A stretch of 64,000 nucleotides of DNA from Stropharia rugosoannulata (GCA_028532985.1 JANCIK010000003.1:2118001-2182000); one strand, 5' to 3'; shown: positions 1 to 11,985, counted from the first letter of the stretch. Program-made: numbers and translations. Notes: generated from the letters alone by a model not told the origin.

Positions 1-1
1 A

Positions 2-658
2 GATGTCGGACACGGCACAGGAGAATCACTACTGCTCCTTCTTTCCGAACCAACAATAGCAAAACCTTTGCACCTTATAGGCATCACAAGCTTGGAACTG
101 CATCATAAACGCTCGCTTAACCGCGTTCGCGCCAGACAATCTACTCTCCCACAAAATGATCAGCAAACGCAAGTCGACCTCTACCACGGAGATGCTATCT
201 ATGATGGCCTCAACCGTGCACACCCACTGTGTCCAGGGCATCCAAGATTATTCGACTCTATATTGGCGCTGGATTGTGCATACCACTTCAATACCCGACA
301 TGCTTTTCTCGAACAATCCCTGCAGAAACTTGCCCCAGGAGGCAGTATAGCACTCGCCGACATCTGTTTCTCCCAAGAATCACTGCAAAGCATTAGTACC
401 AAAATCGTCACAAGTCTGGCGAAGCTGATGCCAGCGGAGAACCTAGTATCAGACATCGACTATGTCAGAACAATGAAAGATTTAGGATACGACGATGTTG
501 CACTAGAGGATATAACGCCTGATGTTTTTCCAGGGTTTATATCATTCCTTAAAAGTAGAGGCGCTGGCTGGTGGTTATTTGGGAAAACATTGGAGCTGTA
601 TACCTCTTCGGGGGCGAAGTTTGTAATTGTCAGTGGTCGAAAGCCCAATTTAAAATAG
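2..658 (+). CDS. SAM-dependent methyltransferase, 5' end cut by window edge
   Basis: The frame is open from base 2 to a TAG at 656-658, so the gene begins outside the window. The first visible residues, DVGHGTGESLLLLL, match motif I (the S-adenosylmethionine-binding glycine loop) of class I methyltransferases. Later come an acidic motif-II-like segment (VDLYHGDAIYDGL), a motif IV-like stretch (FDSILALDCAYHF) and a post-motif LAPGGSIALADICF, in the order expected of Methyltransf_11 proteins. The C-terminal third (IDYVRTMKDLGYDDVALEDI) resembles the cap of small-molecule methyltransferases. The substrate cannot be inferred. The internal ATG at 68 is not the true start because motif I lies upstream of it. 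Class is confident, function unknown. Confidence 0.7.
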   Translation, partial: DVGHGTGESLLLLLSEPTIAKPLHLIGITSLELHHKRSLNRVRARQSTLPQNDQQTQVDLYHGDAIYDGLNRAHPLCPGHPRLFDSILALDCAYHFNTRHAFLEQSLQKLAPGGSIALADICFSQESLQSISTKIVTSLAKLMPAENLVSDIDYVRTMKDLGYDDVALEDITPDVFPGFISFLKSRGAGWWLFGKTLELYTSSGAKFVIVSGRKPNLK

Positions 659-876
659 GGGTGTATTACATCAGTTTCTGGCAATGCGATGGAATGAACA
701 ACTTGTGAACAACTTAAGCAATGTAAATATACCATCGTGTATTTTGAGAACACGCCCGCAGTGCCGTGCTGATTTGCGCCAACTGCGTGTTGGAGTGCCA
801 CAGGCTTTCATCATCATTGCCTGGAATAGGCATATGACGACGTAGTCAAGTTAACAACAATACACTTCCTCCAACC

Positions 877-1950
877 ATGACCGCCATCCAAGCTGTCTTC
901 ATCCGCGGATTCGAAGAGCGCACTTCTCCTAAACCGCACACTGTCTATCGCATCGACATCCAAGCACATGTCCGATCATGGCAAATGTGGAGGCGGTACT
1001 CCGAGTTCGATGAGCTGCACGCCGAAATGACGAAGGCAGCTGGCGCGCCTCCTCCTGCATCCCTTCCACCCAAACACAAATTCTCTATTCTCCGCGCCAA
1101 GAATGACGTCAAAATCCTCGAAGAGCGGAGGACAGGCCTCGAAGCCTACCTGCGCGCCATCGTGAGCGCAAAGGACGAGCGGTGGCGCGAAACCTACGCA
1201 TTCAAGACTTTCCTCGGCGTGCCCGTGGGCCGCCAGGGCGCAGAGGGTGCCGCACCCTCACAGTTCACCTCATCGACGTGGCTCGACGAGCATGCAGAGC
1301 TGCAGGCGCGGCTGCGTGACGTCTGGGCGGAAATCCACAAGCGCGATGCGCTGTCAGACCGCGGCGACGTGCCCGGCGCGCACAAGAGCAACGTCGCCGC
1401 GAAGGCACAGTTAGCAGGTGTGCTCTCCCGCATCGGCACACTCACGCGGGCGCTGCAGGACCTGGGCACAGGCGGAATGAGCGAGGGAGAGCTACAGCGC
1501 CGCACGGACATGGTCGCGCGGCTCCAAGATGACTGCGAGAAGCTGGGGAAGATTGTATCTGCTGCGCGGCATATGACGAATCGTGTCGCTGGGGGCTCTG
1601 GTGGTGCAACGAGATCAGGCCCTGCTGCTTCCGATGGGGACAGGGAGGCACTGCTCGGTGCTGCGGCGCGACCTGCGAGGAGGGTATTCGGCGCGCAGCC
1701 AAAGGAGACGGAAGTGACTCGACCACTGGACGATGTCGGGCTGTTAAATATGCAGCAAACGCAGATATCTCAGCAAGACAACCAGCTTTCGCAGCTTACA
1801 ACTATTCTTCAACGACAAAGGCAATTGGGAGAGGCGATCGGGAGTGAGATAGCGTTACAAATAGAGATGCTAGACGATTTAACAACGGAGGTGGACAAAG
1901 TGGAGGGCAAACTTCATACGGCTAATAGACAATTGGGCAAGCTATCATGA
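877..1950 (+). CDS. VAM7: PX-domain Qc-SNARE, Vam7-like (vacuolar fusion)
   Basis: Single-exon gene of 357 aa. Residues about 5-115 form a PX domain with the phosphoinositide-binding signature RRYSEFDELH (39-48) and a PPK segment; this family binds PI3P on vacuole and endosome membranes. The last 69 residues (289-357) are a SNARE coiled coil in which Q328 (EIALQIEML) sits at the ionic zero layer, as in Qc-SNAREs. There is no C-terminal membrane anchor, which is typical of Vam7. The middle (about 120-285) is a low-complexity helical linker. In yeast Vam7 pairs with Vam3, Vti1 and Nyv1 in homotypic vacuole fusion. Domain order and size fit the family, so the call is firm. Confidence 0.9.
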   Translation: MTAIQAVFIRGFEERTSPKPHTVYRIDIQAHVRSWQMWRRYSEFDELHAEMTKAAGAPPPASLPPKHKFSILRAKNDVKILEERRTGLEAYLRAIVSAKDERWRETYAFKTFLGVPVGRQGAEGAAPSQFTSSTWLDEHAELQARLRDVWAEIHKRDALSDRGDVPGAHKSNVAAKAQLAGVLSRIGTLTRALQDLGTGGMSEGELQRRTDMVARLQDDCEKLGKIVSAARHMTNRVAGGSGGATRSGPAASDGDREALLGAAARPARRVFGAQPKETEVTRPLDDVGLLNMQQTQISQQDNQLSQLTTILQRQRQLGEAIGSEIALQIEMLDDLTTEVDKVEGKLHTANRQLGKLS

Positions 1951-2079
1951 ATATATCCTATGACTCTCTAGTTCTGAGACGTGGGTGGTGTATGTAGATA
2001 TGATGTATAAGTACTATTACAGGGTTCAAAAATAGGGTAATCTAAAATAACAGGGAAGCAAGATGGATAGCATTCTGGA

Positions 2080-3236
2080 CTAGTGTTTCGCAAGGAATTT
2101 GCCCACACCCTGTAGACAGACCGTAAGCAATTAGAAAGACAGACGCAACAAACATTCTCACCTCGAAACAGGAAATCATAATACCACAAGCCGGTGCAAT
2201 TTTGGCTATCCGGGGTACAATCCCGGCAAACAAAGCAGAAGAGCCCTCCGTACGGACAAGTTGCAGAAGAAGAGGCCATGTTTTAGAAACATGGTTATTG
2301 GTGGTTGACATGACTAGGGCTTGCCGTCGGGTCTTGAGAACATCGAAGGGTGATGTTATGAGAGCCGCAGACGTCCCGCTGACAGCTCCACTAACAAAAG
2401 CAACCCAAGCTCCCTCGTGTCCGTAACTCGTAAATGTCCGTTTCCAGGCCTCGTAGCTAGCCCAGTAGAAACCCGAGAAGGGCACGTCTCTCCATAAAGT
2501 AGGTCCCAATCCCCGCCATAAGCTACGTAGCCCATTTGTTTGCGCTAATGTATGGAACGACGTAAGCACGGAACGCAGTGTGTGCGGATTGCCTGGGGAA
2601 AGGGGAGTTGATTGGAGATTGGTGCGGATCAATTCCAGCGGAGACGCAATCGTCGTTACAGTTGACCGCGCAATAATTCCTGCCAGCAGAGGATTGAATG
2701 TCTGTGAGGAGACAAAACTAGGAAGCACGGAATTGAGCAAGTGGTCATATGTGAGGATATATGCCGTGGATGAAGGAACTCCAATAACACTGCAAGAGAG
2801 CGAGATGTGAGTAAGGCTGACAGGTGTGGCAGTGGGTACTTACAGTGTTGTCCCCACACCTTTCCATAGTCCACGCAGGCCTTCAGCACGCATGACATGC
2901 TTGAGAGCATCGAAAACTCCGTTAACACTCTCCCTCCTCATCATCCCACCCTCCCAGACGCAGACGACCTCGGACGGTATCGGTCTAGCGAGGGAGGACA
3001 TGTTGCGGACGCACGAGGCTGCATTAGAAGGTTGGCAGCAGGTATTAACGGGAGGTCGAGGGAAAAGCGGACGTGTCTGGACAGGCTGCGTTTGCAGGCG
3101 GGTCTTGACCAGGTCAAACGGAGTCACTGGGGTCTGTCAGCAGCGGAACGTGTCAGAAAAATAAAAACGCACTGGTCAGAGCAGTGAGGGTGGACCCAGT
3201 GGCCGCTGCGACGAGCTTGGCCTGGAATGCATCCAT
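2080..3236 (-). CDS. MTM1: Mitochondrial carrier, Mtm1 / SLC25A39-40 type
   Basis: Four exons: 3236-3173, 3126-2844, 2789-2162, 2109-2080, giving 334 aa. The three carrier repeats each show the Px[DE]xx[KR] signature: MTPFDLVKTRLQ, SPLELIRTNLQ and SPFDVLKTRRQ. Between the first signature and its partner helix is a long Cys-bearing loop (CCQPSNAASC, then a further Cys), which marks the Mtm1/SLC25A39/40 subgroup. The end, IAPACGIMISCFEGVGKF, also matches that subgroup. Mtm1 sits in the inner mitochondrial membrane and is linked to Mn-SOD metallation and, in animals, glutathione import. The start at 3236 gives the usual short N-terminus before helix 1. Divergent from eIF4E with 371 bp between starts. 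Confidence 0.88.
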
Positions 3237-3607
3237 GGGACGCTTTTGGAGGCGGATGGGAAGAGGAGAGAGGCGAAGAGACAAATATGACCGGCAACGG
3301 CACGGGTTCCCACCGCACCACTTATCTGATAAGTCAGCGCCGGAGATCATCTCCGGGGACGGCCAAGTTTCGGCAGCAGTCACGTGTAAAATATTGCTTT
3401 CAACAAAAATCCCTGATCTGATGAGCTTTCACCTAAACCACGACCTCCGTATCGCCACCCCAAAACTTCCGCACCTCTATTCTTAATATCTGTATTCGAA
3501 AGCAAATTCATATCAATTAAATTCGCGTCTCTCTTACCGGGTACTCTGCGCTGTTCTTTTTCGTCTTTGTCTTTTCGCATATATCTATTTCTGCATAAAA
3601 TACCACT
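3237..3607. promoter_or_regulatory. Divergent intergenic region MTM1 / eIF4E
   Basis: 371 bp separate the two start codons and should carry both promoters. The eIF4E side is pyrimidine-rich just before its ATG (ctcttaccgg, cttttcgtct), common for fungal housekeeping genes. I see no clear TATA box or coding potential; open frames here are short and lack family resemblance. Confidence 0.5.
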
Positions 3608-4726
3608 ATGAGTGCCACATCTGCCGCATCCTCATTGTCTGGCCCGGCACTTCAGGCTTCGAGAGCTGCGCTCTCTGCCGCCCTAGCTGATCAGGAGGCC
3701 GCTGCTCCTGCCGAAGAGGAAAACTTGGAACCAGGGGAAATCCAGGAGGTTGATATGCAAGACCAGGCTGAAGCAATCAAAACCGTCTTCAGCGACCCCA
3801 ACAACTTCAATGTCAAAGTAAGTGACGTGTATATATTATTCGCATCGGTCTAATCGACACCGAAAGCATCCTCTGTACTCCCCCTGGACTCTCTGGTTCG
3901 ACTCTCCCGCGACCAAAGGTCGTAATCTCCCGCAGACACCTATATCTGCGTTCCCGCAGACACCCGTTCCATCTACGCCAAACGTAGCAGCTGCACAGGG
4001 CTGGATGGAGGATATCAAGCGTGTCATTAGCTTTGACAGTGTAGAAGAGTTTTGGGGGTGAGTTGTGTCCTGTCCGATTATCTAGCAACACTGATAGATG
4101 ACATCACTTAGATTGTACAACAACATCATACCTCCCTCTCAACTGCCACAGAAAGCAAACTACTATTTGTTCAAGGTCAGTATGCCAACACAGTGCCCGA
4201 CGGACCCGGCTAATGAATTTTACAGGATGGTATCATCCCTGCTTGGGAGGATGAAGCTAATAAGAACGGCGGAAAATGGAGCATTCAGCTACCTAAGGAT
4301 AAGAACCGCAATAATGTGGATAAGATGTGGCTGTATACGGTGCGTGCGCAGTTGTGTGTAGCCTCTTGGTAATCAGGATACTTACGAGGCGGATCGCAGA
4401 TGCTTGCTGCGATCGGAGAGACATTTGATCCATCGCCCTCGCTAACCGATGGCAGTGGCTCGGCGTCGCTGATCACAGGGGTCATTGTGTCTACTCGGCC
4501 GCAGTTCTACCGTCTCTCGATCTGGACGCGTCTGGCACCCTCTGGCGGGGAGGAAGATGGAGCGCTGCGGGAGCGGATTGAAGGCGTAGGGAGGCACTTT
4601 AAAACCAGTGTGCTTGGATACCCCGAGGGGGCGCGCCTCGCTGCGCCGCTGTCGACTGAGGTGGAATTCCTGTCGCACAAGGACTCTGAGAGGAAGGGCA
4701 AGTCGGCCAAGAAGATTGTCGTCTAG
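3608..4726 (+). CDS. eIF4E: Translation initiation factor eIF4E with an insertion near the cap pocket
   Basis: Five exons: 3608-3817, 3867-4057, 4112-4175, 4226-4339, 4400-4726; 301 aa. The cap-binding tryptophans are present: W116 (QGWMEDIKRV) corresponds to human W56, and AWEDEANKNGGKW carries the W102-E103 pair. The eIF4G/4E-BP contact motif EEFWGLYNNI is intact. The N-terminal 70 residues are an acidic, low-complexity tail. Compared with human eIF4E there are about 25 extra residues (about 90-112, rich in P, T and S, with LPQTP and FPQTP repeats) between the first beta strand (PWTLWFD) and W116. The protein binds the m7G cap and recruits eIF4G. The insertion lies inside exon 2, so it is not an unspliced intron. 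Confidence 0.93.
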
Positions 4727-4832
4727 GGCTGTGTTGTTGTGGCGTGTTTGTGACTGCTGTACATATGACGTCTTTCGATATCGCTATATAAGAGAGTGTA
4801 GCTCCCCACTGAACCGTAAGAATAAGAACACA

Positions 4833-6578
4833 ATGCCAGTCCCCGGCTTCCTCTCCTCCTTCGCAGACAAGGCTCAGAATGCCATAAACGCGTCCCCGCT
4901 CGGACCACACATGCCCGCCAGCATGCAGAACCGCCCCTCCAGCCCCGACGCCGCCAACCAGCCCTCCGCCAACCAGGCCGCAGCACAGGGGGCCAACAAG
5001 TCACACGCCCTCGAGAGTCTCCAGTACCAGTTCCGTAGTCTCCAGCAGCAGTACTCGTAAGTGCACCGTCCGCAGTCCGGCCCCATCCCACTCATGCCGC
5101 TCTAGATCGACATCGCCCGTCCAGAAAATCATCACTATCGAAAAGGGAGTCGCGATTGACTACGATAGTGTCTCCCGAAACTCCAAGTCGCAGAGCAAGG
5201 AGCTCTACACCTGGGGACAGTCTCAGACGGAAGACCTCAAGGATGGTATGCCGCCCATTTGAACCCGCACAGTCGCGTCCTAATGCCTCTTAGTTACCGA
5301 CAGATTAGCCTACCTCAACTTCGTGCAGGGATCTTTGGCCAGCTCGCTCTCTGCCAAGTTGGACACCGCCCGTGGCCCACTCAAGGCCCTCAGAGATGCG
5401 GAAACGACTCTCCAGCCGCGTCGAAATGTTCGCGCCGCGCTCCAAACCCAGATCGGCCGTATCGAGCACGAGCAACAGAAGGGAAATGAAAAGCGTCTCG
5501 CTGAGCTGCGCGACCAGTTAGCCAAAGCCGAATTGGAAGATCAGCAGCTCGAACGTGAGGTCGAACTCCTGAAACGGAAGGGCGTCAGAGAAAGTGAGCA
5601 AATGAAGTGGGATGCCATCAGAGAGGTGCATTAATGATCTGCATCTTATCAAATGCCGTTAACTGATTGATCTACTCATTACAGTACGGAGAAAAGCTCG
5701 TTCTGCTATCTCAAGCAGCCTCGCCAATTGTTGCTGCCTTGCCTTCTCTGCCGCCTACACCTACATCGCCTTACAGCGGCGCTCAGACTACTGGAGCTGT
5801 GCGCGCTTCCCTTCAGCGCGCTTTGGACAACTACAAGACAGGTCATATCAACTTGCCTCCTCAGGCCACCGATCTCAGCAGGTCCGACACCCGCAGCTTC
5901 GGAGAGAGCCATGCCAGTGAACTATCCAGTCTCGATTCCCTCCCGAGTACGGGCGCCAGCAACACGCCTCCTCTTTCAGCTAGCAGGCCTCCTCCTAGCT
6001 CTTCTCCGTACCCTCTCCAGACAAGCCCGCCACCTATCAATCCTCATGCACTAAACCAAATGCCTGCTCCGGTTCATCTCTCCCCTGCTTCTGTTCCTCC
6101 CCCTGTTGCTTTTCTGAATGCAGCGCAACCCACGGATAACAGCCCACCGCCGACTTTCCCGGAGATCACCCCGACTGTTGCAGAGACCGGCATACCTGTC
6201 GCTGCTGGTCCCGACGGCCCTGGTCCTGCAAGCGGCTCTCTCCATGATATCAAGCGCGCGTCCGATTCAGCAGGGCCGCGCACATCAGGTCTGCCAGCTT
6301 CGCACACTCCCGTCGATACCTATGGTCAGGTAGGTGGGAGCCTTCACCCGACCGCAGAAGAGGAGAAGAGGCGACTTGCAGCTGCGTATTCGCACCAGCC
6401 GTTTGCGGATCCTTCAGCCGCTTCCAAGCCTCCGCAACACGAGACAGCGGAGGAGGAGAAGAAGAGGCTCGAACGTGAAGAACGTGAAAGGCTGTTGCAC
6501 AGCCAAGGCCAAGGCCCCAATGTCCCCCCTAAAGACAAGGAAGACGATCTCCCTCCTTATCAGGAACCAGGTCAGTAA
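4833..6578 (+). CDS. PIL1: Eisosome core BAR-domain protein (Pil1/Lsp1 family)
   Basis: Exons 4833-5056, 5106-5245, 5294-5625, 5685-6578; 529 aa. The helical region from about residue 80 to 275 matches the Pil1/Lsp1 BAR domain: a lysine-bearing start (VQKIITIEKGVAIDY), SLRxxEttLQPRR-like centre (LRDAETTLQPRRNVRAALQ), a charged coiled coil, and YGEKLVLLSQAASPIVAAL. Such proteins polymerise under the plasma membrane to form eisosomes/MCC furrows. After the BAR domain lies a roughly 250-residue Pro/Ser-rich tail, longer than in yeast, with an acidic-basic helix (ETAEEEKKRLEREERERLL) and a closing DLPPYQEPGQ. The tail is encoded by one exon. Convergent with the GRIP gene, whose end is 301 bp away. 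Confidence 0.85.
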
Positions 6579-6879
6579 ATCTTGAGTGCCGTTATTGACA
6601 GTGATATAATACTTGGACGCATGATATAAATTGCAATGTATAACTAGCGTACTCTCTCCTTTCTGTCAGATCAGCTATGGTTGTAATGTTAATGTGGACT
6701 ATTAACCTGAATGATGCATTAGAAATTACTGTGTCTTGCGAAGATGACCGAAATATTACAGGTGGGTATATCAATGAGTGTTGTCGTGACTAAATACGAA
6801 GATGCTGGAATAACCACTGAGATAAGATACTAACAGGTACAGAAGGAAAGTAAAGGTGATAGATGACCAGCGCTTCTGC

Positions 6880-9800
6880 CTATACCTTCGCAATAAGCCT
6901 TCTTGTTTCCTGCGGTGTAAAATGCAGAATGACAGAGAGAACCTTGACCAAGTTTGGCTGAGAAAAAAAGAGTTCGACATACAATTTGATACGATGCAAA
7001 AATAAGAAACATACCCTCATCTCCTTGTGTTCTAAGAACTGCAGAATAACATTGCGAAGATATTCCAGATTGACTTCTTCCTCGTTCCTGGACGACCCTG
7101 TAACGCTCGGTGCAGGCGACGCTGAGCGTGTGGGTGTTTCTGGCAGAGATGCATTCGACGTGCGCGGTTCGGCTACCGTTGCTAACCCATTTCCATCACG
7201 CATAGTCCAGTACCCTACACCCGGGTTTCGCTGGCGCTCGAGCAGCGCAGCCGAGGACTGCACCTTGCGCATTTCGTCGCGGAGCACCTTGTTGCTCTGC
7301 TTCAACTGCGCCTCCCGACCCTTCAACTCCTCCAACTGCTTTTCGAGAACAACAATTTTGACGTTGAATTCCTTCTCTTGCTGTGCCAGCGTTTTCTGTT
7401 GTACATAACAATTTTAATAGAAACGATGGCAGGTAGAAAAGAGATACATACATCAAGTTCGCTCAACTGGTCGCGGAGAACAGGCAGCTCCGAATTTTGT
7501 CGCTCGAGGTTCTTTACTGTTTGCTGGGCTTGCGCGATTTCGGCTTTGAGGTTAATCACGACGTTTTCATCAGCTTCGCGCGTCTTTGCAGCAGATCCCA
7601 AGATGCGCTTGAGGTCATCGAGCTCCTTGACCTTCTCCTTCAACTTGCGGCTCCAGTCAGATTCGCTGTCATGGCGTTCCTTCTCGATGATAGAAAGATT
7701 ACGCCGCATTTCTGTAAGTTTAGCCTCATATTTAGCCTCCGTGGCAGACACCATTCGGGCAATCTCTTCAGGCGAAGGACCCGAGTCTCTCGAGCGCATC
7801 TCTTGCTCGCGCAGCAGCTCAGAACACTCCTCTTTGAGCAGGGCAACACGATCATTGGCCTCCCGCAGCTGGAATTGCAGCTCCGTGTTCTGGTGCTGAA
7901 TCGATTCAAGGTGGGCCTGCGCGGATTCCACTTCTGCTTGCCGGAGTTGAAGCTGGTCGAAGAATTCGTTCTTGTCTCGAGTGACGTTGTTGAGCGAGTT
8001 TTCGAGAGTCGTGATTTGCGAGGCTTTGAGAGACAGATCTTTCGTGAAGTTACTCTGAAGAAAAAATGTGAGGAGAACAAAACAAAATGCAATATGGCTT
8101 TACCTTTACAGATGCCAAATCCAGCTCACTCTGCCCGCGAAGAGCACCGATTTCTTGCTTGTAACGGTCTTGCATACTGGCATAATCTTTATTGAATTGG
8201 GCTTTAAGACTTGCGATAGCCTGCTCATGCGTCGCTTTCAAAGTGTCGATTTCCCGTTGGAAGTTTTGCTTATCGGTCTGCTCTCTATTCTTGTCACCTT
8301 GTTCCTTCTCTTTGATTGAAGCAACCTCTCGCAGAGCATCATCCTTATCCTTTTCTGCCTTGACAAGTTTTGTTCTGACAGTCTTGAGCAGACTGATAGC
8401 CTTAACCCGCTTTTCTTCCTCCTCCTTGGCGGTAGTCTTAGCTTTCTCTAGATCTGCCTGCAGCTGGCCGATCTCAGTCTTGTGCTTCTCGGCAACCTCT
8501 TCGACATTTGACGTGGCTCTTTGTGCAGCTTGGAAGAGAGCTTCAGTTTCTGCTAGTTGAGTCTTCAGCTTATCGGCTTCAGCGGACCGTGACTGAGCTT
8601 CAAGTCTATGAGTTTCTCGCAGTTCTTCAATACGATCTTCTTGCACTATCGGAGAGTTTGTCTTTCACAAAAAATGTACCACTATATGCCAGGACGCACC
8701 TTCCAGCTTTTGATTTAGCCTCTTGATCTCGTCTTGGAAAACCTGAAAAGTTGGCTAAGCCAACTGATGTCCCATATATTTTACTCGACTTACGTGCTCC
8801 TTACTCTTGATTTGGGCAAAGAATTCACGCAGGCCATCCGCATCTTTGATGCTTTCTAGAGGTGTTGCCTCTCTCAGGACTGCATCTGCTGCAAGCTTTT
8901 CCGCTTGTAGTCTTTTGAAGGATATTGACACGTCTGGAAAATATGAGATGTAAGAAGTGTGTATATATGGCCTAGCTTACCAGAGAACCGTTGCTCTACT
9001 TGTTTAAGCCTGGCCTGCAGGCCTTCCAACTCAGCGGTATTGTCATGCTTTTCAACGAGAGCCGAAATCTCGGTGGGGGAAGCTTTCTGTTCTGCGTCTG
9101 TTTCGGAGACCTGTAGAGAAACTTGCTGAGTTGGGTTTGAGGATTCTGGTATAGCAATTGTATTCATTTCATTGAGGAAATCGGCTGCAGGACTAGTCGA
9201 AGCATCTGATTCATCTCCCTCGGTATCACTATGTACATCGTCGAGAATATCTTGTTGCATTGGTAGATCACCTTCTTTGGATAGGTTGTTAGTGGTACCG
9301 GCGTGAGATTCGTCGTTGTCTCGTACAACATCGCCATCTGTAGTTGTTAAAGGTCCATCATCTGAGTATTGAGACGGTAGTACAAGTTCGGTGTGTTCTG
9401 ACGCCGGCTCATCGTTTTGGGGTTTTAAAGTCATATTTTCTTCTACTACTACCGGCTCATCGTTCGGGGGATTCGAGTTCACATCTTCGACAAGATCTCC
9501 GGCTTCTACAGCAGTAACGCTCGTCTCATCTATAATTAGGTCCACCGCAGGTGTAACATCTGGTGATAAAATAGGAGCAGAAGCAATACTTGGTGAAGGC
9601 TCTTGATGTTGACCAGACTTTTTATCTGGGGGTGCATCGTTTTCCGTCGCAGTTACAGTTGACAGTGATTCGGCCTTGGCATCTTCTTCCAGTTTAACCT
9701 TTTCAGCATGTACATCGGATAGTGCCGCAGAATGTTTAGGATTAGGCTTTACGTCTTCCTCAGATTTTTCTAAAGCCTGTGTCATATTAGACGATGTAGG

Positions 9801-10313
9801 CACTGAAGGTTGTGTTGTAACAGTCTCTTCCTTAAGAGAAGATGCAGTTGTGGTCTGTGCGACGAATGGTGCTGAAACATGTGCGGGTTCCTGAACAATG
9901 AGCGGCGCCGTATTTCGATCTGCACCCATTGGGGAAGGTGACCCGACCCGACTCGATCGACTTGCAGGGCCAGTACCAGGCGTCGTCGATCCTGATACAT
10001 CTCCAATAGCATATGTAGCCCGCCGAAGTCGTTCCTCCAGGTTGGACTTGCGAGGACGCGTATTCTCTACTGGGGCCGGAGGACTGGTGGGTTTGGGGGA
10101 AGGTGAACTGAGTGTGCGCTGCGAAGCAAATGATTTGCGAAGAGATGATATTGCTGATTCTGCCAGGTCGCCCGAGGATAGTGAGGCTGAACGGCCGGAT
10201 TGAATGTCTAAAGATCCTGAGCGCGCTGGAGGCTCAGAATGGTCTTCATGTAGCGCGACTTCGCGGATGGGTTGTGCGAGCTGTTCGACTGCATTGCGTA
10301 ATTGGTTGAACAT
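6880..10313 (-). CDS. GRIP-domain golgin (Imh1-like Golgi tether)
   Basis: Seven exons: 10313-8981, 8933-8794, 8742-8700, 8645-8104, 8054-7452, 7395-7015, 6957-6880; 1039 aa. The C-terminus is a GRIP domain: NLEYLRNVILQFLEHKEMR joined by splicing to PNLVKVLSVILHFTP, with the Tyr needed for Arl1-GTP binding. Residues from about 415 to 965 are heptad-rich coiled coil, as in trans-Golgi golgins. The first 400 residues are Ser/Pro/acidic and low in complexity. I chose the ATG at 10313 because MFNQLRNAVEQLAQPI resembles golgin N-termini; the same frame extends upstream to 10424 without family-like sequence. Expected role: tethering endosome-derived vesicles at the trans-Golgi network. Confidence 0.85.
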
Positions 10314-10669
10314 CTCGTCTACAAAATCATTTACGGGGTAGAATAGCTTTGCGCAAGTTCCGAGTGGGTGATAAGCCGACCAGCGACAATGATGCAAGTG
10401 CAAGGAGGTGAACTCGTCGGCCAAGTGCTAATTGCTGCCTTACCACGTGCTACTCACCCATCAGTGCTGTTCATATTGATGTGTTAGCAGTGCTCAGTGC
10501 TCACACAACTGTAGACGCTTTTAATTTGATACCTTCTTACATTGTGAAGATACTGGCTATCGCTGCGGGGTATAAGATACGATGGTATTATTAAATGTTT
10601 AGTACATTATTCTACAACCATGATATTATAATCGATAGCTTTTATGTGTCTCGATACAATAAACGCAAA
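10314..10669. other. Intergenic, no gene seen
   Basis: 356 bp between the GRIP start and the Pex14 stop. It should hold the GRIP promoter and the Pex14 3' end. The Pex14-proximal part is AT-rich. I see no RNA gene or further coding exon. Confidence 0.5.
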
Positions 10670-11841
10670 TCATGTCGATGAATCAGTTTCGCCCGAACCA
10701 TTGACCCCAATATCTACTGCCTTATCCTTGCCCTTAGCATTAGCATTGCTAGTTACTGTCGGTGGTTTAAGGTTTGAAAAGGAATCAGTGACTGTTGCCT
10801 GTGTTGACAATTGGGGGGATTGAGTTTGGGCTGGTGAACTAGCTAACTGCCAGGCAGGGATAGAAGGACGTCCAAGTATTGGTAGAGGAGAAGATGGCGT
10901 AGTTGTATTGGCAGGGCCACGGCTTAGTAGTAGTGCCTTTAGAGACTTTAATTCTTGCTGCAATTCTACCAGCGATTGATTTTGAGATTCTTTATTCTTC
11001 TCAATCATCTGCAGAGATAAGTAGTTGATTAAAATTCAAAAGTGTATAACATAAGTAGAAAAAAAATCGCGAACCTTGGGTAGCATCTCGCGAATATTTG
11101 TCACCTCCTCACGGATTTCACGCATCTCATCCCGAGTTCTGGATTCTCCTTCACGTAATTCGGTCACCACAGACTTAACATCCTCTGTCGTTTGGTCGAT
11201 ACGTTCTTTCTGTTCCTCGACAGCAGCTCTGACAGATGCAGTTTCCGCCTGTATCTCTTTAAGCAATGCTTCAGCAGCGTCAAACTGAGCAGTCAGTGCG
11301 TCTTTGTCTTCTTCATAGGCCGTTGATGATGGAGGTTGAAGATGTGGCAATAGATATTTCTGTTAGGTCGATTAGGCAATGTATTTTTCATGATAGGTAG
11401 ATCTGTATGCACCTTAAACAGGCTCACTGCGCCATATGTTAAAGTGCCAGAGACGACGGCAGTGATCTACGCTCCGGCGTTATTAGCATGTGTTAACCGA
11501 TTAAGCCGGTCTGCTTCTCACAAAGTAGTCGCGCCAGTCCCAGGGGCGCGTTGTAGGATAAGGCGAGACGCTGTACGCGTTAGGCGCATATGCTGGAGAG
11601 TAGGGGGGCGGCACCGCTTGGCTTGGTCCTGCGTACGTGGACTGCTTAAGAGCGATGTCAATTTCTGCGGGCGTAAGCCCCTTTGCTTCTAGAAACTGGA
11701 TTTTTTGCGATACGGGGGAGGCTCGGGACTGTGACTGCAGGTTAGCAGATTAAGAAGGAAATGAATTTATTTACAGACCTTGGGGTCTGCGAGAAAAGCA
11801 ATAGCATTGCGGATGAGTTCTTGACGATCTGGGGAGGACAT
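10670..11841 (-). CDS. PEX14: Peroxin Pex14, peroxisomal import docking protein
   Basis: Exons 11841-11779, 11734-11522, 11466-11413, 11359-11075, 11008-10670; 317 aa. The N-terminal domain RQELIRNAIAFLADPK...KIQFLEAKGLTPAEIDIAL is the conserved Pex14 fold that binds WxxxF motifs of Pex5 and Pex13/Pex19. It is followed by a Pro/Tyr linker, one hydrophobic segment (93-110, ITAVVSGTLTYGAVSLFK) that matches the Pex14 membrane anchor, and a coiled coil (about 125-205). The C-terminal tail is Ser/Thr/Pro-rich. The short exon 3 encodes exactly the membrane anchor. Head-to-head with TUF1, 144 bp between start codons. Pex14 with Pex13 and Pex17 forms the matrix-protein docking complex. Confidence 0.93.
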
Positions 11842-11985
11842 GTGCGGAGAAAGAGAGCAAAGGACCCTAACCACAGGCTAGCTTCAGCCGTATGAACGCG
11901 GGGCCGGGAATTGCCGCAACGGAAGGAAACAAATTTTGGCAAGTTGTAGTGTGCTGTAGTTTGTTCTCATTCGTTCCTCGTCACG
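11842..11985. promoter_or_regulatory. Short divergent promoter PEX14 / TUF1
   Basis: 144 bp between the two ATG codons, expected to drive a peroxisomal import gene on one side and a mitochondrial translation gene on the other. No TATA box is evident. The stretch also includes the 5' leaders of both genes, so the shared regulatory DNA is very short. Confidence 0.5.
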
